Below are positions 1 through 7,915 of a DNA stretch of 56,436 nucleotides, piece after piece (position 1 is the stretch's first letter; every line of letters starts with the position of its first letter). Below the pieces are notes generated by a model. The model was not told the DNA's origin. It did not search any database and saw nothing but the letters and a program-made list of their open reading frames with translations. Both the position numbers and the translations under genes were made by a program. Source of the stretch: an uncultured Lachnospiraceae bacterium. Its GTDB lineage: Bacteria; Bacillota; Clostridia; Lachnospirales; Lachnospiraceae. The stretch is taken from NCBI GenBank assembly GCA_910584585.1, contig CAJUBP010000032.1, forward strand, positions 1 through 56,436, read 5' to 3'.

Positions 1-53
1 ATATTCAGGATTACGGCTATTAAAACATTGACTTTTAATAGCCGTAGTAATAT
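1..53. repeat. Left terminal copy of a 53 bp hairpin-containing end repeat
   Basis: The first 53 bases are the exact reverse complement of 56383-56435. Inside are 14 bp perfect arms (12-25 and 33-46) around a 7 nt loop. The DNA inward of the repeat differs at the two window ends, so both ends run outward into the same sequence. This fits the boundary of a dispersed insertion element that broke the assembly; an assembly palindrome artefact is the alternative. No transposase is visible to name a family. Confidence 0.8.
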
Positions 54-283
54 ATGGTGAATTGAAAGAGTATTCTGATGAGGAAAAGCAAATATTATCA
101 GATGATTTTGCAGAGTGGTACGAAGGGAAAACGGATGAGTTTATAACTTTTATATCGGATTCAGTGGCTGCGGTTCCAGGTACATATCAAAAGACTTGGG
201 ATTATATTGAGAAGGGGAGGAACTCTTTGAAACGGCACACGAATATGCATCTAATATTTGGAGAAGGATATGTACCAAGATAA
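32..283 (+). CDS. Hypothetical protein, 5'-truncated
   Basis: The frame is open from base 32, inside the terminal repeat, to a TAA at 281-283. A TTG at 62 is the first possible start but has no convincing ribosome binding site, so this is probably the C-terminal part of a longer protein cut by the window edge or by an inserted element. The peptide is acidic at first (YSDEEKQILSDDF) and ends in a basic stretch. I do not recognise the family and assign no function. Confidence 0.35.
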   Translation, partial: LLIAVVIYGELKEYSDEEKQILSDDFAEWYEGKTDEFITFISDSVAAVPGTYQKTWDYIEKGRNSLKRHTNMHLIFGEGYVPR

Positions 284-315
284 CTATGAAATCAAAATAT
301 TTTTCAATAAGATCA

Positions 316-1362
316 TCATTCTATAAAGCGGCATTCCATCTGTTTTTGTAACCGCCGTTTCAGGCTGGCAAGGAACCTGTCATTTCCAATGACCCGAATC
401 ATAGGGCCGAAGGACAAGACCTCAATTAACAATTCCGTTTCCATGGACTGGTTGTAGTAAATCAGGCATTCATAAGTATTCTCATCAATCTTCCTGGTAT
501 TTTTCTTATAATTGGCAAAATGCAGCATAGCCCGCTCTAAGGCGTTGCGCCTGTTGATAATATGAAGCCGGAGCGGTTCTTTATAATAAGAATCCTCTAT
601 CAGGGCATTTAAGTCAATCTGTGAAGTGAGAAATTTATCCACAGGGCGAACGCTTTGGATGCGGGCAATATTTAAAGTTTCCAGACGCATTCTGCCGTCG
701 TTCGCCTGTTTTGAGTTTTCCAGGCGCATTTTGCCGTTTTTCACCTGCTTTGGGTTTTCCAGGCGTATTCTACTGTTTTTCACCTGCTTTAAGGCAAGCA
801 GCCGGAACTTGTCATTTTTCACCGAATATTCCAGCCGCGCAGGCACATAGTAATGGTGCACCCGAGCCCCGCTGGGCGCAGTATAGTCCAGATCCACATA
901 CTGATTCCGCTTCTGGGCCATAAGCAAAGTGCGGAAATTACTGCGGTAGCCTTCATCCCCATAAGGATCCCCATCCGCAAACCGGTCATAATAACAAATC
1001 TGCCCCTGCTTCCACAAAGGCTCCACAGAATCCAACAGATTACCCAGCGATTCCAATTGCTCCCCGCTAAGAAACAACCCCATCCGCGGATCAGAAAGCA
1101 ACGCCTTCAAGTAAGCTTTCTGAAGCCGGGAAAGAGGCGTAAGAAACCCAGCATTAATTTTCGAAAGATAAACCTCCCCCTCTTTTTCAAACAAATTCCA
1201 ACTCCCACTCTCCAATTTAGGAATAATAGAAAGAAGGCTTTCCTCAAATCCCTCCTCACAAATCCAGCTGCGGATTTCTTCCATAGTAAGAGGACTCTGG
1301 CAAGCCAATAAATGACGCAAAACTTGATAATAGCAACTATAAATTTCAGAAAACAGTTCCAT
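316..1362 (-). CDS. WYL-domain transcriptional regulator
   Basis: A 348-residue protein with an N-terminal winged-helix-like region and a central WYL-type ligand-sensing region (about 150-260), where YVDLDYTAPSGARVHHYYVP resembles the core strands of the fold. WYL regulators usually sense nucleic acids or nucleotides, but the ligand here is unknown. I chose the ATG at 1362 because GGAAGGAG lies just upstream; a GTG at 1416 would add 18 residues. A 39 bp unit repeated three times (675-791) inserts a 13-residue repeat (KQVKNGKMRLEN-like) into the WYL region. A second WYL gene follows upstream on the same strand, separated by structured element 1. Confidence 0.7.
   Translation of the reverse strand: MELFSEIYSCYYQVLRHLLACQSPLTMEEIRSWICEEGFEESLLSIIPKLESGSWNLFEKEGEVYLSKINAGFLTPLSRLQKAYLKALLSDPRMGLFLSGEQLESLGNLLDSVEPLWKQGQICYYDRFADGDPYGDEGYRSNFRTLLMAQKRNQYVDLDYTAPSGARVHHYYVPARLEYSVKNDKFRLLALKQVKNSRIRLENPKQVKNGKMRLENSKQANDGRMRLETLNIARIQSVRPVDKFLTSQIDLNALIEDSYYKEPLRLHIINRRNALERAMLHFANYKKNTRKIDENTYECLIYYNQSMETELLIEVLSFGPMIRVIGNDRFLASLKRRLQKQMECRFIE
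675..791 (-). repeat. 39 bp x 3 in-frame minisatellite inside the WYL gene
   Basis: Three imperfect 39 bp units encode three 13-residue copies ending in RLEN/RLET. The period keeps the reading frame. The repeat lies between two predicted strands of the WYL domain, so it would lengthen a loop. Confidence 0.85.
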
Positions 1363-1377
1363 TTGCCCTCTCCTTCC

Positions 1378-1480
1378 CAAGCATTCTTTTAACACATTCA
1401 AGAACGAACAATTCACCCAGTTTCGGTCCGTATGCCTTCTTTCAAAAATATTCTTTCAACGCACTCAAGAACGAGTAAAT
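1378..1480. repeat. Duplicated segment at the 5' end of the WYL gene
   Basis: The stretch at about 1378-1413 (ATTCTTTTAACACATTCAAG) recurs at about 1446-1480 with a few changes. It is a 68 bp period duplication of the region just upstream of the gene start, like other gene-boundary duplications in this window. Confidence 0.6.
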
Positions 1481-1483
1481 TAT

Positions 1484-1686
1484 ATTTCGATACACAGGAA
1501 CTACCGGATTGTCCTTTGGCAAAGCAAACGATTCATGGGCGCCTTTAGTGTAGGCAAAATCCACTGCTTACGTAGACTTAGGAAGGAAGGCTCTCCTGAC
1601 TTCCTTAGCCGGAGTTAGCAGTTAGTTTGCCGGAACGTTGCCCAGTTTGTGTGCCAAAGGACAATCCGGTAGTTCCGTCCGTCTCC
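1484..1686. repeat. Structured element 1 (long form) with covarying stem
   Basis: A conserved flank (TATTTCGATACACAGG) leads into a perfect 25 bp stem pairing 1497-1521 with 1652-1676, followed by the conserved flank TTCCGTCCGT. The roughly 130 nt core has a hairpin (1547-1552 with 1560-1565), a second hairpin (1577-1585 with 1600-1608), and two crossing pairings (1524-1529 with 1625-1630; 1536-1540 with 1640-1644) that could form a pseudoknot. The core is nearly identical to element 3 at 46.6 kb, but the long stem has an unrelated sequence that is still fully paired. It lies between the two WYL genes. No ORF explains it. Confidence 0.85.
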
Positions 1687-1709
1687 AAAGATAAAAATTC
1701 CCTCTTTTC

Positions 1710-2954
1710 TTAAGCGCTGCCCCCAATTTGATACATTTGATACATCACCTGCAAATCCTGATAAAACCGCTCCTCCACAGATTTGGCTGTGCATTCCAAC
1801 GACAGAATCCTCCCAGTAAAAGTACGAACCCAAGGCAGCATCTCATTGCAGTCAAAAGCTTCCCTCTGGTACTGCCATGTATTTTCAGCAATCCGGGTCA
1901 CCAGCCCTCCTCTTCCCTCCCGTTTCAGGCGGTCAATAATATAGCTCTCCCCAGGCTCCTCCACATGCAGCGTCATAGTCAAAGTATCCAAGTGGCGCCG
2001 CTCCGTGCCCTGGAAGGATACGCCCCAGAGATAACAGCGGTTCCGCTCCAATTTGTGCTGCAGTTCTTCATACTCCAACGCAGGATTCAGGCAGGCCACA
2101 CCCTTGATGGCGTCCAGGCGGAAGCATGTAAAACGCTTGCTCCGTGGGACATATCCGCAGAGAAAACGCCTGCCGCTTCTTGCGCTGATAAAAATTTGTA
2201 GCGGAATGCAGGCCGCGGTATTGGATTGGCCTTTCTTCGAACTTTTGATTTTCAGTTCCACCGTTGATTTCTGGTTCATAGCGTCCAAAAGGGACAGAAG
2301 GATTTCATCTTCCAGCGTATGTACAAAAAAACTGTGTTTTACCCGGAAGGTCCGGTTCGATTTCTCCAGCTGTTCTAAAATCTCATTTCCGATAATGCCA
2401 AAACACCCTGCCATCTGATAAAAAGCAAGGGCGTCCATGGCAGCTTCATTGGACAGAAGCCAATGGGCCAGTGCATTGTCCAGAAAAAACAGGACAGCTT
2501 TTCCGTTTTTTTGTTTGCGCAGCAGCCCCTCCTTCTCATAAGCATTGCATTTCCGGCGGACGGTTTGGATATCAAAAAATGCCTCATATTCCGTTAAAAG
2601 GCAGTCTGTGATTTCCTCCGCGGTAAGCGTCCGCCCGTCTTGCAATAAATCCAGAATCAAAAAATGCAGGACAATGTCATTGTCGGTAAAGCTTTTTGTT
2701 TTCCACACCCCAAACAGGGGATTGATGTCCAAAAGATTGCTGTCAATGGCAAGAGAGATATTAGAGCCGCCGGACACATAATCTTTTTGGACAAAAGGCG
2801 AGAGCCAGCTTTCCAGCCGTCTCCGCTCGTTATCATAAGTGCGGGGGCTTTTGTCCTTAAATTCATTTCTGGTCTTAAAGCCATAGACGAAGAAATCCCG
2901 GACATATTCTCTTGTTTTGGGAAAGCTTTTTATCAGCTCCTGAAAGGTTGACAT
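1710..2954 (-). CDS. WYL-domain transcriptional regulator (second of pair)
   Basis: A 414-residue protein. Residues 1-190 look like a DNA-binding module with winged-helix features (EEITDCLLTEYEAFFDIQTV followed by RRKCNAYEKEGLL, typical of a recognition region and wing). Residues 200-400 are a WYL-like sensor including a stretch ending in RRFLCGYVPRSKRFTCFRLD. The ATG at 2954 follows an AGGAG about 10 nt upstream. It is transcribed in the same direction as the shorter WYL gene at 316-1362. Paired WYL regulators are common in Clostridia; targets are not evident from this window. Confidence 0.72.
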   Translation of the reverse strand: MSTFQELIKSFPKTREYVRDFFVYGFKTRNEFKDKSPRTYDNERRRLESWLSPFVQKDYVSGGSNISLAIDSNLLDINPLFGVWKTKSFTDNDIVLHFLILDLLQDGRTLTAEEITDCLLTEYEAFFDIQTVRRKCNAYEKEGLLRKQKNGKAVLFFLDNALAHWLLSNEAAMDALAFYQMAGCFGIIGNEILEQLEKSNRTFRVKHSFFVHTLEDEILLSLLDAMNQKSTVELKIKSSKKGQSNTAACIPLQIFISARSGRRFLCGYVPRSKRFTCFRLDAIKGVACLNPALEYEELQHKLERNRCYLWGVSFQGTERRHLDTLTMTLHVEEPGESYIIDRLKREGRGGLVTRIAENTWQYQREAFDCNEMLPWVRTFTGRILSLECTAKSVEERFYQDLQVMYQMYQIGGSA

Positions 2955-3035
2955 TTGTTCTGCTCCTGTTATGAGATGAAATTTTTACGCGCCAACATCC
3001 TATTTGCCAAATGATTTCTGTTTATCTTAAAAATA

Positions 3036-3172
3036 CGGGAATCTGTTGGCAAATCATTAGGCTTACAGCTAGGCAAATCATTTAGCTTACGGGTAGGCAA
3101 ATCATTTAGCTTACGGGTAGGCAAATCATTAGGCTTATAGCTAAGCAAATCATTAGGCTTACGGGTAGGCAA
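3036..3172. repeat. 24 bp x about 6 minisatellite between DGC and WYL genes
   Basis: About six copies of a 24 bp unit (GGCAAATCATTWRGCTTACR type) start directly after the stop codon of the diguanylate cyclase gene. On the minus strand the array is open for 67 codons with an 8-residue repeat (DLPTRKLN), but there is no good ribosome binding site, so I treat it as non-coding. Confidence 0.85.
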
Positions 3173-3178
3173 ATTACA

Positions 3179-5083
3179 TCAGGCTCTGCCGGATTTACGG
3201 AATTTTTTGTTTTCGTACATTTTTTCGTCAGCTTCTTTTAAAAGAGCCTGGTAATCGGTATGGTCTTCGGTCAGGCAGCAGCCGAATGAAAAGCCCAGAG
3301 GAACCAAAAGGCCGTTATTCAGGCGGGCCTTGCTGTTGTTCTGCAGCTCTTCCAGCGCCAGGATAGCATGGTACAATGCTTCTTTTGTCTGATACTGGTA
3401 TAGGAACAAGACAAATTCGTCGCCTCCCAGCCGGGCGGCAATGCTGTGGCCCGGTTCAAATTCTTCCAGCAGGCCGGCAAGCTGCCTAAGATAAGCGTCG
3501 CCTCCCTCATGCCCGTATGTATCATTCATGACCTTTAAATTATCTGCGTCAATCATTACAATGGCGCTTTCACGGAATTCTTCCGGCTTAAGGAAACAGG
3601 AAGCGAGAAAACGTTCCAGCCCCCGGCGGTTGTATAATCCGGTCAGGAGGTCATAATCCCTCTCCTGTTCAATTTGAAGGCGTTTTAACGTATCCTCAGT
3701 CACATCAATAAGTACGCCGAAAACATTCGTGTCCTCGGAAATTTCCTCAATCTTGATATAGCGTTCCTCCAGTTTATACACATTGGCTTCACTGGAAATG
3801 GGATGGCTGCGAAGCTGGGAGAGAAACTCCTGGAACATCCGGCAATCCCCGGATAGCTGCTTCGCCTTTTCGGGGGTAAGGCCCAGAATCTTCGGCACAT
3901 ACTCCGTAAAGCGCACCTGCGGCATTTGCCCATTGTACTCGTACACCCCGATATACATATTCGTTTTGCTGAGTACGTAGGACATCTTTCGGCTCTCATC
4001 CAAAAGACGCTGTTTCATCCGGGTGATGTCGCTGCTCAGTTCTGAAAATTCTACGCTGCTTTGAATGTCAATGACCTCATCCAGATTACCGGCGGCAATG
4101 GCATGAAGCTTTTTATTGATACGGTAAATGTCACCCAGCACGTAACGGTTCATATATCCGGTGACAGCCCGTGTAAGGACCAGGGCAATTATGACAAGGC
4201 AAAGAAGGAGGACAAGGGTATTAAGGACAACCCATTCGTAGAGCACGCGGTTGCTGACGATGCGTCCAATATAATTGGAATCAATGGCTTGGAAGATGCA
4301 AAAAGAATCCTGGCCATTGACAAGAGCGTGAAATCCCTTGGTATGGCTGGAAATTTCCTCCAAATTCAGGCCAATGGCCGCAACATTTTTGTGCACGCAA
4401 TCTAAGTCTGTGGAGCCGACAATTTCTCCGCTTGTCTTATCAATGGCGTAATAGCTGGCTTCAGGGTTTACCCGGAACAGGGAAAATATATAAGAAAGTT
4501 CATTTTTTTTCGTGGCTTTCATGACATTGTCAGGAGACATGCCTACCTGGACAATAAATTTCCCGTCAGCGCTCCACAAAGCGGAATACTGCATCAGCTT
4601 TGCTTCTGCCACGTTGGGCAAAATGTCCTGCACGAGTTTCAAAGATTTATCGGTGAGCATGGGTTTAAAAAACATCATTTGTTCCCCGGAATCAAAGGTA
4701 AAATCATAATACTCCGGGTGGGTTCCGGCAAAAATGCGGCCAGTCTCATCAAAAATATGGATTTCATCCACTTCCATAAAAACAGCAATCCGCCTAAGCT
4801 CGTCAACGCTGTCAAGCACGGAAGGATTGTCCTGAATCAGATAAGCAATTGCCTCGGCGCTGAACAGGCAGGTCTGGCGGTATTCCTCCCTGGTTTCCGC
4901 AAGTTCAGCGTTGTTCTGCTCTAAAACCTGTTCAATCTGCTGAATCGTCACAGTGGCGTCCTTATACGCCTGCCGGTGTGTGTCAGCCACCTGAAAATAA
5001 ATAATAAAAATTGTAAAAAAACAAACCAGAACCAATGTAACCAGATTCATGTACCGGCTGATAATTTTCTTAAGCGGCTTCAT
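3179..5083 (-). CDS. Membrane-bound diguanylate cyclase (sensor-HAMP-PAS-GGDEF)
   Basis: A 634-residue protein predicted to make cyclic di-GMP from GTP. Order: short cytoplasmic start, membrane helix (about 10-32), extracytoplasmic sensor of about 240 residues, second helix (about 285-308), HAMP-like linker, PAS-like region (about 370-460), then a GGDEF domain with an intact RLGGDEF signature near residue 553. The RxxD inhibitory site five residues before the signature is absent (EPGHS instead), so product inhibition at that site is unlikely. I prefer the ATG at 5083, which has AGGAGG with good spacing, over 5107. The start region and its binding site are tandemly duplicated upstream. Confidence 0.88.
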   Translation of the reverse strand: MKPLKKIISRYMNLVTLVLVCFFTIFIIYFQVADTHRQAYKDATVTIQQIEQVLEQNNAELAETREEYRQTCLFSAEAIAYLIQDNPSVLDSVDELRRIAVFMEVDEIHIFDETGRIFAGTHPEYYDFTFDSGEQMMFFKPMLTDKSLKLVQDILPNVAEAKLMQYSALWSADGKFIVQVGMSPDNVMKATKKNELSYIFSLFRVNPEASYYAIDKTSGEIVGSTDLDCVHKNVAAIGLNLEEISSHTKGFHALVNGQDSFCIFQAIDSNYIGRIVSNRVLYEWVVLNTLVLLLCLVIIALVLTRAVTGYMNRYVLGDIYRINKKLHAIAAGNLDEVIDIQSSVEFSELSSDITRMKQRLLDESRKMSYVLSKTNMYIGVYEYNGQMPQVRFTEYVPKILGLTPEKAKQLSGDCRMFQEFLSQLRSHPISSEANVYKLEERYIKIEEISEDTNVFGVLIDVTEDTLKRLQIEQERDYDLLTGLYNRRGLERFLASCFLKPEEFRESAIVMIDADNLKVMNDTYGHEGGDAYLRQLAGLLEEFEPGHSIAARLGGDEFVLFLYQYQTKEALYHAILALEELQNNSKARLNNGLLVPLGFSFGCCLTEDHTDYQALLKEADEKMYENKKFRKSGRA

Positions 5084-5246
5084 CTGCGCCTCCTGTGTAG
5101 TATGCAATGTCTGCGATTGATGCCTAAATAAAGTGATAAATAGGCCTCATCTGCGCCTCCCGTGTAGTCATGCAATGTCTGCGATTGATGCCTGAAACAA
5201 AGTAATAGATGGGCTTCATCTGCGTCTCTCGTGCAGTGTGCAATAG
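5076..5246. repeat. 67-68 bp x 2.5 duplication of the DGC start region
   Basis: Units at 5076-5142, 5143-5210 and 5211-5246. Read on the minus strand, each unit carries a ribosome-binding-site-like GGAGGCGCAG followed by ATG. The two extra copies create short upstream ORFs (8 codons for the middle unit) ahead of the true start, which could reduce or couple translation of the cyclase. Confidence 0.8.
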
Positions 5247-5349
5247 AACAATAATATAGCCAATATCATAGCATAGCCAAGGCAAATTAGCAAGTTTGAT
5301 AAATCTTTCCCATTCATTCCTACCGCACTACACTACAGCGTTCTTTTGA

Positions 5350-5453
5350 TATTTCGATACACAGGAAATGCCGGGCAGCCCTTTCGCTAAGCAAACGATT
5401 CAAGGGCGCCCTTAGTCTGCGTGCGGAAGGGCTGCCCGGCATTTCCGTCCGTA
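5350..5453. repeat. Structured element 2 (short form) upstream of rtcB
   Basis: The same flanks as element 1 (ATTTCGATACACAGG and TTCCGTCCGTAC) enclose a 24 bp stem pairing 5364-5387 with 5423-5446, perfect except for one G-U. The stem sequence (ATGCCGGGCAGCCCTTTCGC) is unrelated to the stems of the other copies. The loop keeps the GCAAACGATTCA and GGGCGCC segments but lacks the roughly 100 nt core insertion of the long form. It lies about 100 bp upstream of rtcB, with no gene in between. Confidence 0.82.
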
Positions 5454-5552
5454 CCCAAATACCAAAAGTTCGCAACCTTTTTGAAATGATAAATTACCAA
5501 ATCCTGTATATAATAATCCCATCAACAGCCAACCAGAAAGGATGAGGATACT

Positions 5553-6785
5553 ATGTTTGTACTATATAATGAAGGCACAAAATTTCCAGTAAAAATATGG
5601 CTGGAAAGTATGGAGCAGTTAGAAGAAAATTGCCTGGAACAGGCATACCACTTGTCACAGCTTCCTTTCATCCACAAATGGGTCTGCCTGATGCCGGACA
5701 CCCACGCGGGAAAAGGAATGCCAATCGGCGGTGTGATTGCCCTAAAGGACGCAGTGATTCCAAACGCAGTAGGCGTGGATATCGGCTGCGGCATGGATTT
5801 TATCCCAACCAATATCCCCATGGAGGCAATACGGGAAATCCAGACAGGCAACGGCACCGTGATTCAGGCGATTATTGGAAATATTATGCGTACCATCCCT
5901 TTGAACACGGAGCGGTACAAAACGCCCCAAAAATCAGAAACTCTTGACCGGGCGAAGGCGGAGATGGAAAAGTATGAAAAAAATGCCGATTTGCTGCCGC
6001 TGATTGAGGACGGGTATTTTCAGGTGGGAAGCCTGGGCGGCGGAAACCATTTTATAGAGCTTCAGGAGGATATGGAAGGATATCTTGGCATTATGATTCA
6101 TTCCGGCAGCCGCCATCTGGGAAAGGCAATCTGCGATTATTTCCACGAGACGGCCAGGGAACTGAACAGAAGATGGTACAGTGAAGTTAAGGATGAGTAC
6201 CGCCTGGCTTTTCTGCCGGTGCATTGTGAGGAAGGGCAGCAGTACATCAACTGGATGAACCTGGCCCTGGATTATGCCTTTGAAAACCGCGCCCGTATGC
6301 TGGAGAAGACATGCGGGATTGTCACAGAGGTAATTGAAAGACACACGGATCTTAAGGTGGAATTCGGGGAGGAAATCAACTGCCACCATAACTATGCCGC
6401 ACTGGAAAACCATTATGGCGCCAATGTGTGGGTGCACCGGAAAGGGGCTACCAGGGTGAGGGAAGGAGAGCTGGCTGTGATACCGGGGGCCATGGGCTCT
6501 TACAGCTATGTGGTGGAGGGAAAAGGAAATAAAGAATCCTTCTGCTCATCCTCCCACGGGGCGGGCAGAAATTATTCCCGTTCCGGGGCAATGCAGGCAT
6601 TTTCCGTGGAAAAGGTGATGGTGGATTTGAAGGAGCAGGGGATTGTTCTGGGCAAACGCAAGAAAAATGATGTGCCGGAGGAGTGCCGCTTTGCCTACAA
6701 AGATATTGATGAGGTTATGGCACAGCAGTCGGATCTTGTCACGCCAATCCGAAAATTAAAGACGGTGGGCGTGGTGAAGGGATAG
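5553..6785 (+). CDS. rtcB: RNA-splicing ligase RtcB
   Basis: A 410-residue RtcB-family 3'-phosphate RNA ligase, which joins 2',3'-cyclic phosphate or 3'-phosphate ends to 5'-OH ends using GTP and Mn2+. Visible signatures are MPDTHAGKGMPIGG (about 50), the metal-binding VGVDIGCGM (about 74), GGGNHFIE (about 160), HSGSRHLG (about 185), NCHHNYA (about 275), HRKGATR (about 297) and a C-terminal SSSHGAGRNYSRS region containing the guanylylation histidine. The ATG follows GGATGAGG. It appears monocistronic. A structured repeat upstream and two tRNA genes downstream make an RNA-repair role natural but do not identify a substrate. Confidence 0.95.
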   Translation: MFVLYNEGTKFPVKIWLESMEQLEENCLEQAYHLSQLPFIHKWVCLMPDTHAGKGMPIGGVIALKDAVIPNAVGVDIGCGMDFIPTNIPMEAIREIQTGNGTVIQAIIGNIMRTIPLNTERYKTPQKSETLDRAKAEMEKYEKNADLLPLIEDGYFQVGSLGGGNHFIELQEDMEGYLGIMIHSGSRHLGKAICDYFHETARELNRRWYSEVKDEYRLAFLPVHCEEGQQYINWMNLALDYAFENRARMLEKTCGIVTEVIERHTDLKVEFGEEINCHHNYAALENHYGANVWVHRKGATRVREGELAVIPGAMGSYSYVVEGKGNKESFCSSSHGAGRNYSRSGAMQAFSVEKVMVDLKEQGIVLGKRKKNDVPEECRFAYKDIDEVMAQQSDLVTPIRKLKTVGVVKG

Positions 6786-6806
6786 CTGTATGATATCGTT
6801 CGGATA

Positions 6807-6870
6807 GTTACAATTCATGCCCACAGCAGATTTTATAATGATTTTGCTATATCTGGGCTTGAATTGTAAC
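6807..6870. repeat. 17 bp inverted repeat after rtcB
   Basis: Arms 6807-6823 and 6854-6870 pair with one mismatch (GTTACAATTCATGCCCA against TGGGCTTGAATTGTAAC). There is no T-run after the second arm, so it is a poor intrinsic terminator. It may stabilise or process the rtcB 3' end. Confidence 0.55.
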
Positions 6871-6960
6871 AAGGGTATTGCCGGAAATAAAATTTTTTAA
6901 AAAGTACTTGCAAAAAGAATAGAGTTATGATAACATTGTCCTTGTTGCTGGCAATGTTAT

Positions 6961-7032
6961 GGCTCCTTGGTCAAGCGGTTAAGACATCGCCCTTTCACGG
7001 CGGTAACACGGGTTCGATTCCCGTAGGAGTCA
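6961..7032 (+). tRNA. tRNA-Glu (TTC)
   Basis: A complete 72 nt cloverleaf. The acceptor arm GGCTCCT pairs with AGGAGTC, with discriminator A. The anticodon loop CTTTCAC gives anticodon TTC. The T arm contains GGTTCGATTCC. CCA is not encoded. Confidence 0.96.
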
Positions 7033-7075
7033 TTTTTGTAAGATATTATTTTTGATATTTTATAAAATATAAATC

Positions 7076-7104
7076 TTGACGAATATTTTAATGTTTGTTA
7101 TAAT
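7076..7104 (+). promoter_or_regulatory. Sigma-A promoter for tRNA-Cys
   Basis: TTGACG, a 17 nt spacer and TATAAT, about 65 bp upstream of the tRNA-Cys gene and separate from tRNA-Glu. Confidence 0.7.
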
Positions 7105-7171
7105 ATAATAAGTTAAGGCATTGAATCATAGCTTTGCCGGATATTTATTCGTTAATTTTATAATTTTATAC

Positions 7172-7243
7172 GGCGCAGTAGCCAAGTGGTAAGGCGTGGG
7201 TCTGCAACACCCTGATTCACCGGTTCAAATCCGGTCTGCGCCT
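7172..7243 (+). tRNA. tRNA-Cys (GCA)
   Basis: The acceptor arm GGCGCAG pairs perfectly with CTGCGCC, discriminator T. The anticodon region GTCTGCAACAC gives GCA (Cys). The 3' half from 7199 is repeated exactly at 9713-9759, marking the tRNA as an integration target that remains intact here. Confidence 0.95.
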
Positions 7244-7245
7244 CT
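7199..7245 (+). repeat. Direct repeat within tRNA-Cys (candidate attachment site, intact-tRNA side)
   Basis: A 47 bp sequence from the anticodon loop through the 3' end of tRNA-Cys is identical to 9713-9759. With the following terminator hairpin also repeated, this is the classic footprint of integration at a tRNA 3' half. Confidence 0.8.
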
Positions 7246-7292
7246 TAGAAAAGCCCGGAAATTCAAGGTTTCTGAGGCTTTTTTGTTTTTCA
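7246..7292 (+). terminator. Terminator after tRNA-Cys
   Basis: AAGCC pairs with GGCTT (the arms extend through GGAAATTC/TTTCTGA-like complementarity) and is followed by TTTTTTG. A diverged copy follows the second tRNA half near 9.77 kb. Confidence 0.75.
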
Positions 7293-7543
7293 AAATACTA
7301 GAAGCCGTTTTTTATTTAGATGCGCCTGTATCTAATTCCGGCAGACTGTCGGGATTAATCCGGGAGTGTTCCCACGAATATAATATGGCTGAATATTATG
7401 CCGTTGATTTTGGAGCGGATGGAATGTGTTTGGAAGATCCAGCTCTGAGATACTCTATATTTCCACCATATTTTCTTTGCAGAAATGTTGGCTTGGAAAA
7501 AGTAATGCCTCTGATTTCGCAGGAAATGAAGGAGAATATAAAT

Positions 7544-7894
7544 ATGGATAATAAAAAAGTGTATGCGATGAGTTTTGCAAAAGTATATCTGCTGCTGACC
7601 GCTAAAGCAGAAAAGAAGGGACGGACAATAGATGAAGTAAATGAAATTATCTGTTGGCTAACCGGATATAGTACGGAAGAAATAGACGATGCCAGAAATA
7701 GTTCCGTCACGTATGGTGATTTTTTTCAAAATGCACCATGTCCAAATCCAAACAGGAAAGCAATCAAAGGTGTGGTCTGCGGGATTCGTGTAGAGTCAAT
7801 CGAGGAGCCGCTGATGCAGGAAATCAGATATCTGGATAAATTGATTGATGAGCTGGCCAAAGGCAAATCTATGGATAAAATCCTTCGCAGATGA
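7544..7894 (+). CDS. DUF2200 family protein
   Basis: A 116-residue protein matching the DUF2200 pattern: VYAMSFAKVYLLLTAKAEKKGR at the start, a central ICWLTGYSTEEI segment, YGDFFQNAPCPNPNR, and a C-terminal IRYLDKLIDELAKGK. Function is unknown; the family is small, soluble and widely shared by transfer among gut bacteria. The ATG at 7544 has AAGGAG about 10 nt upstream. The frame stays open back to the tRNA, but the upstream part does not resemble this family and is probably not translated with it. It is the first gene of the tRNA-Cys islet. Confidence 0.85.
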   Translation: MDNKKVYAMSFAKVYLLLTAKAEKKGRTIDEVNEIICWLTGYSTEEIDDARNSSVTYGDFFQNAPCPNPNRKAIKGVVCGIRVESIEEPLMQEIRYLDKLIDELAKGKSMDKILRR

Positions 7895-7915
7895 GCAGGA
7901 AGTGAGGTGAACAGA

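Noticed and set aside
853..1311. Long ORFs antisense to the WYL, sialidase, GH88 and GH31 genes
   Set aside because: They are shadows of the true genes in other frames, with no ribosome binding sites or protein-family resemblance.
1484..1686. Interpreting the structured elements as ordinary terminators
   Set aside because: They lack a T-run after the closing stem, and they have conserved flanks and a conserved core far beyond what a terminator needs.
3036..3172. Regular 24 bp repeats considered as a CRISPR array
   Set aside because: The units are directly adjacent with no unique spacers and there are no cas genes; this is a minisatellite. The same applies to the 27, 33, 36, 39 and 53 bp arrays.
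2969..3172. 67-codon repetitive ORF on the minus strand
   Set aside because: It consists of the 24 bp minisatellite, has no ribosome binding site, and its openness follows from the period being a multiple of three.
7196..7543. Upstream extension of the DUF2200 frame into tRNA-Cys
   Set aside because: The extension begins inside the tRNA and does not resemble the family, while a good ribosome binding site precedes the ATG at 7544.
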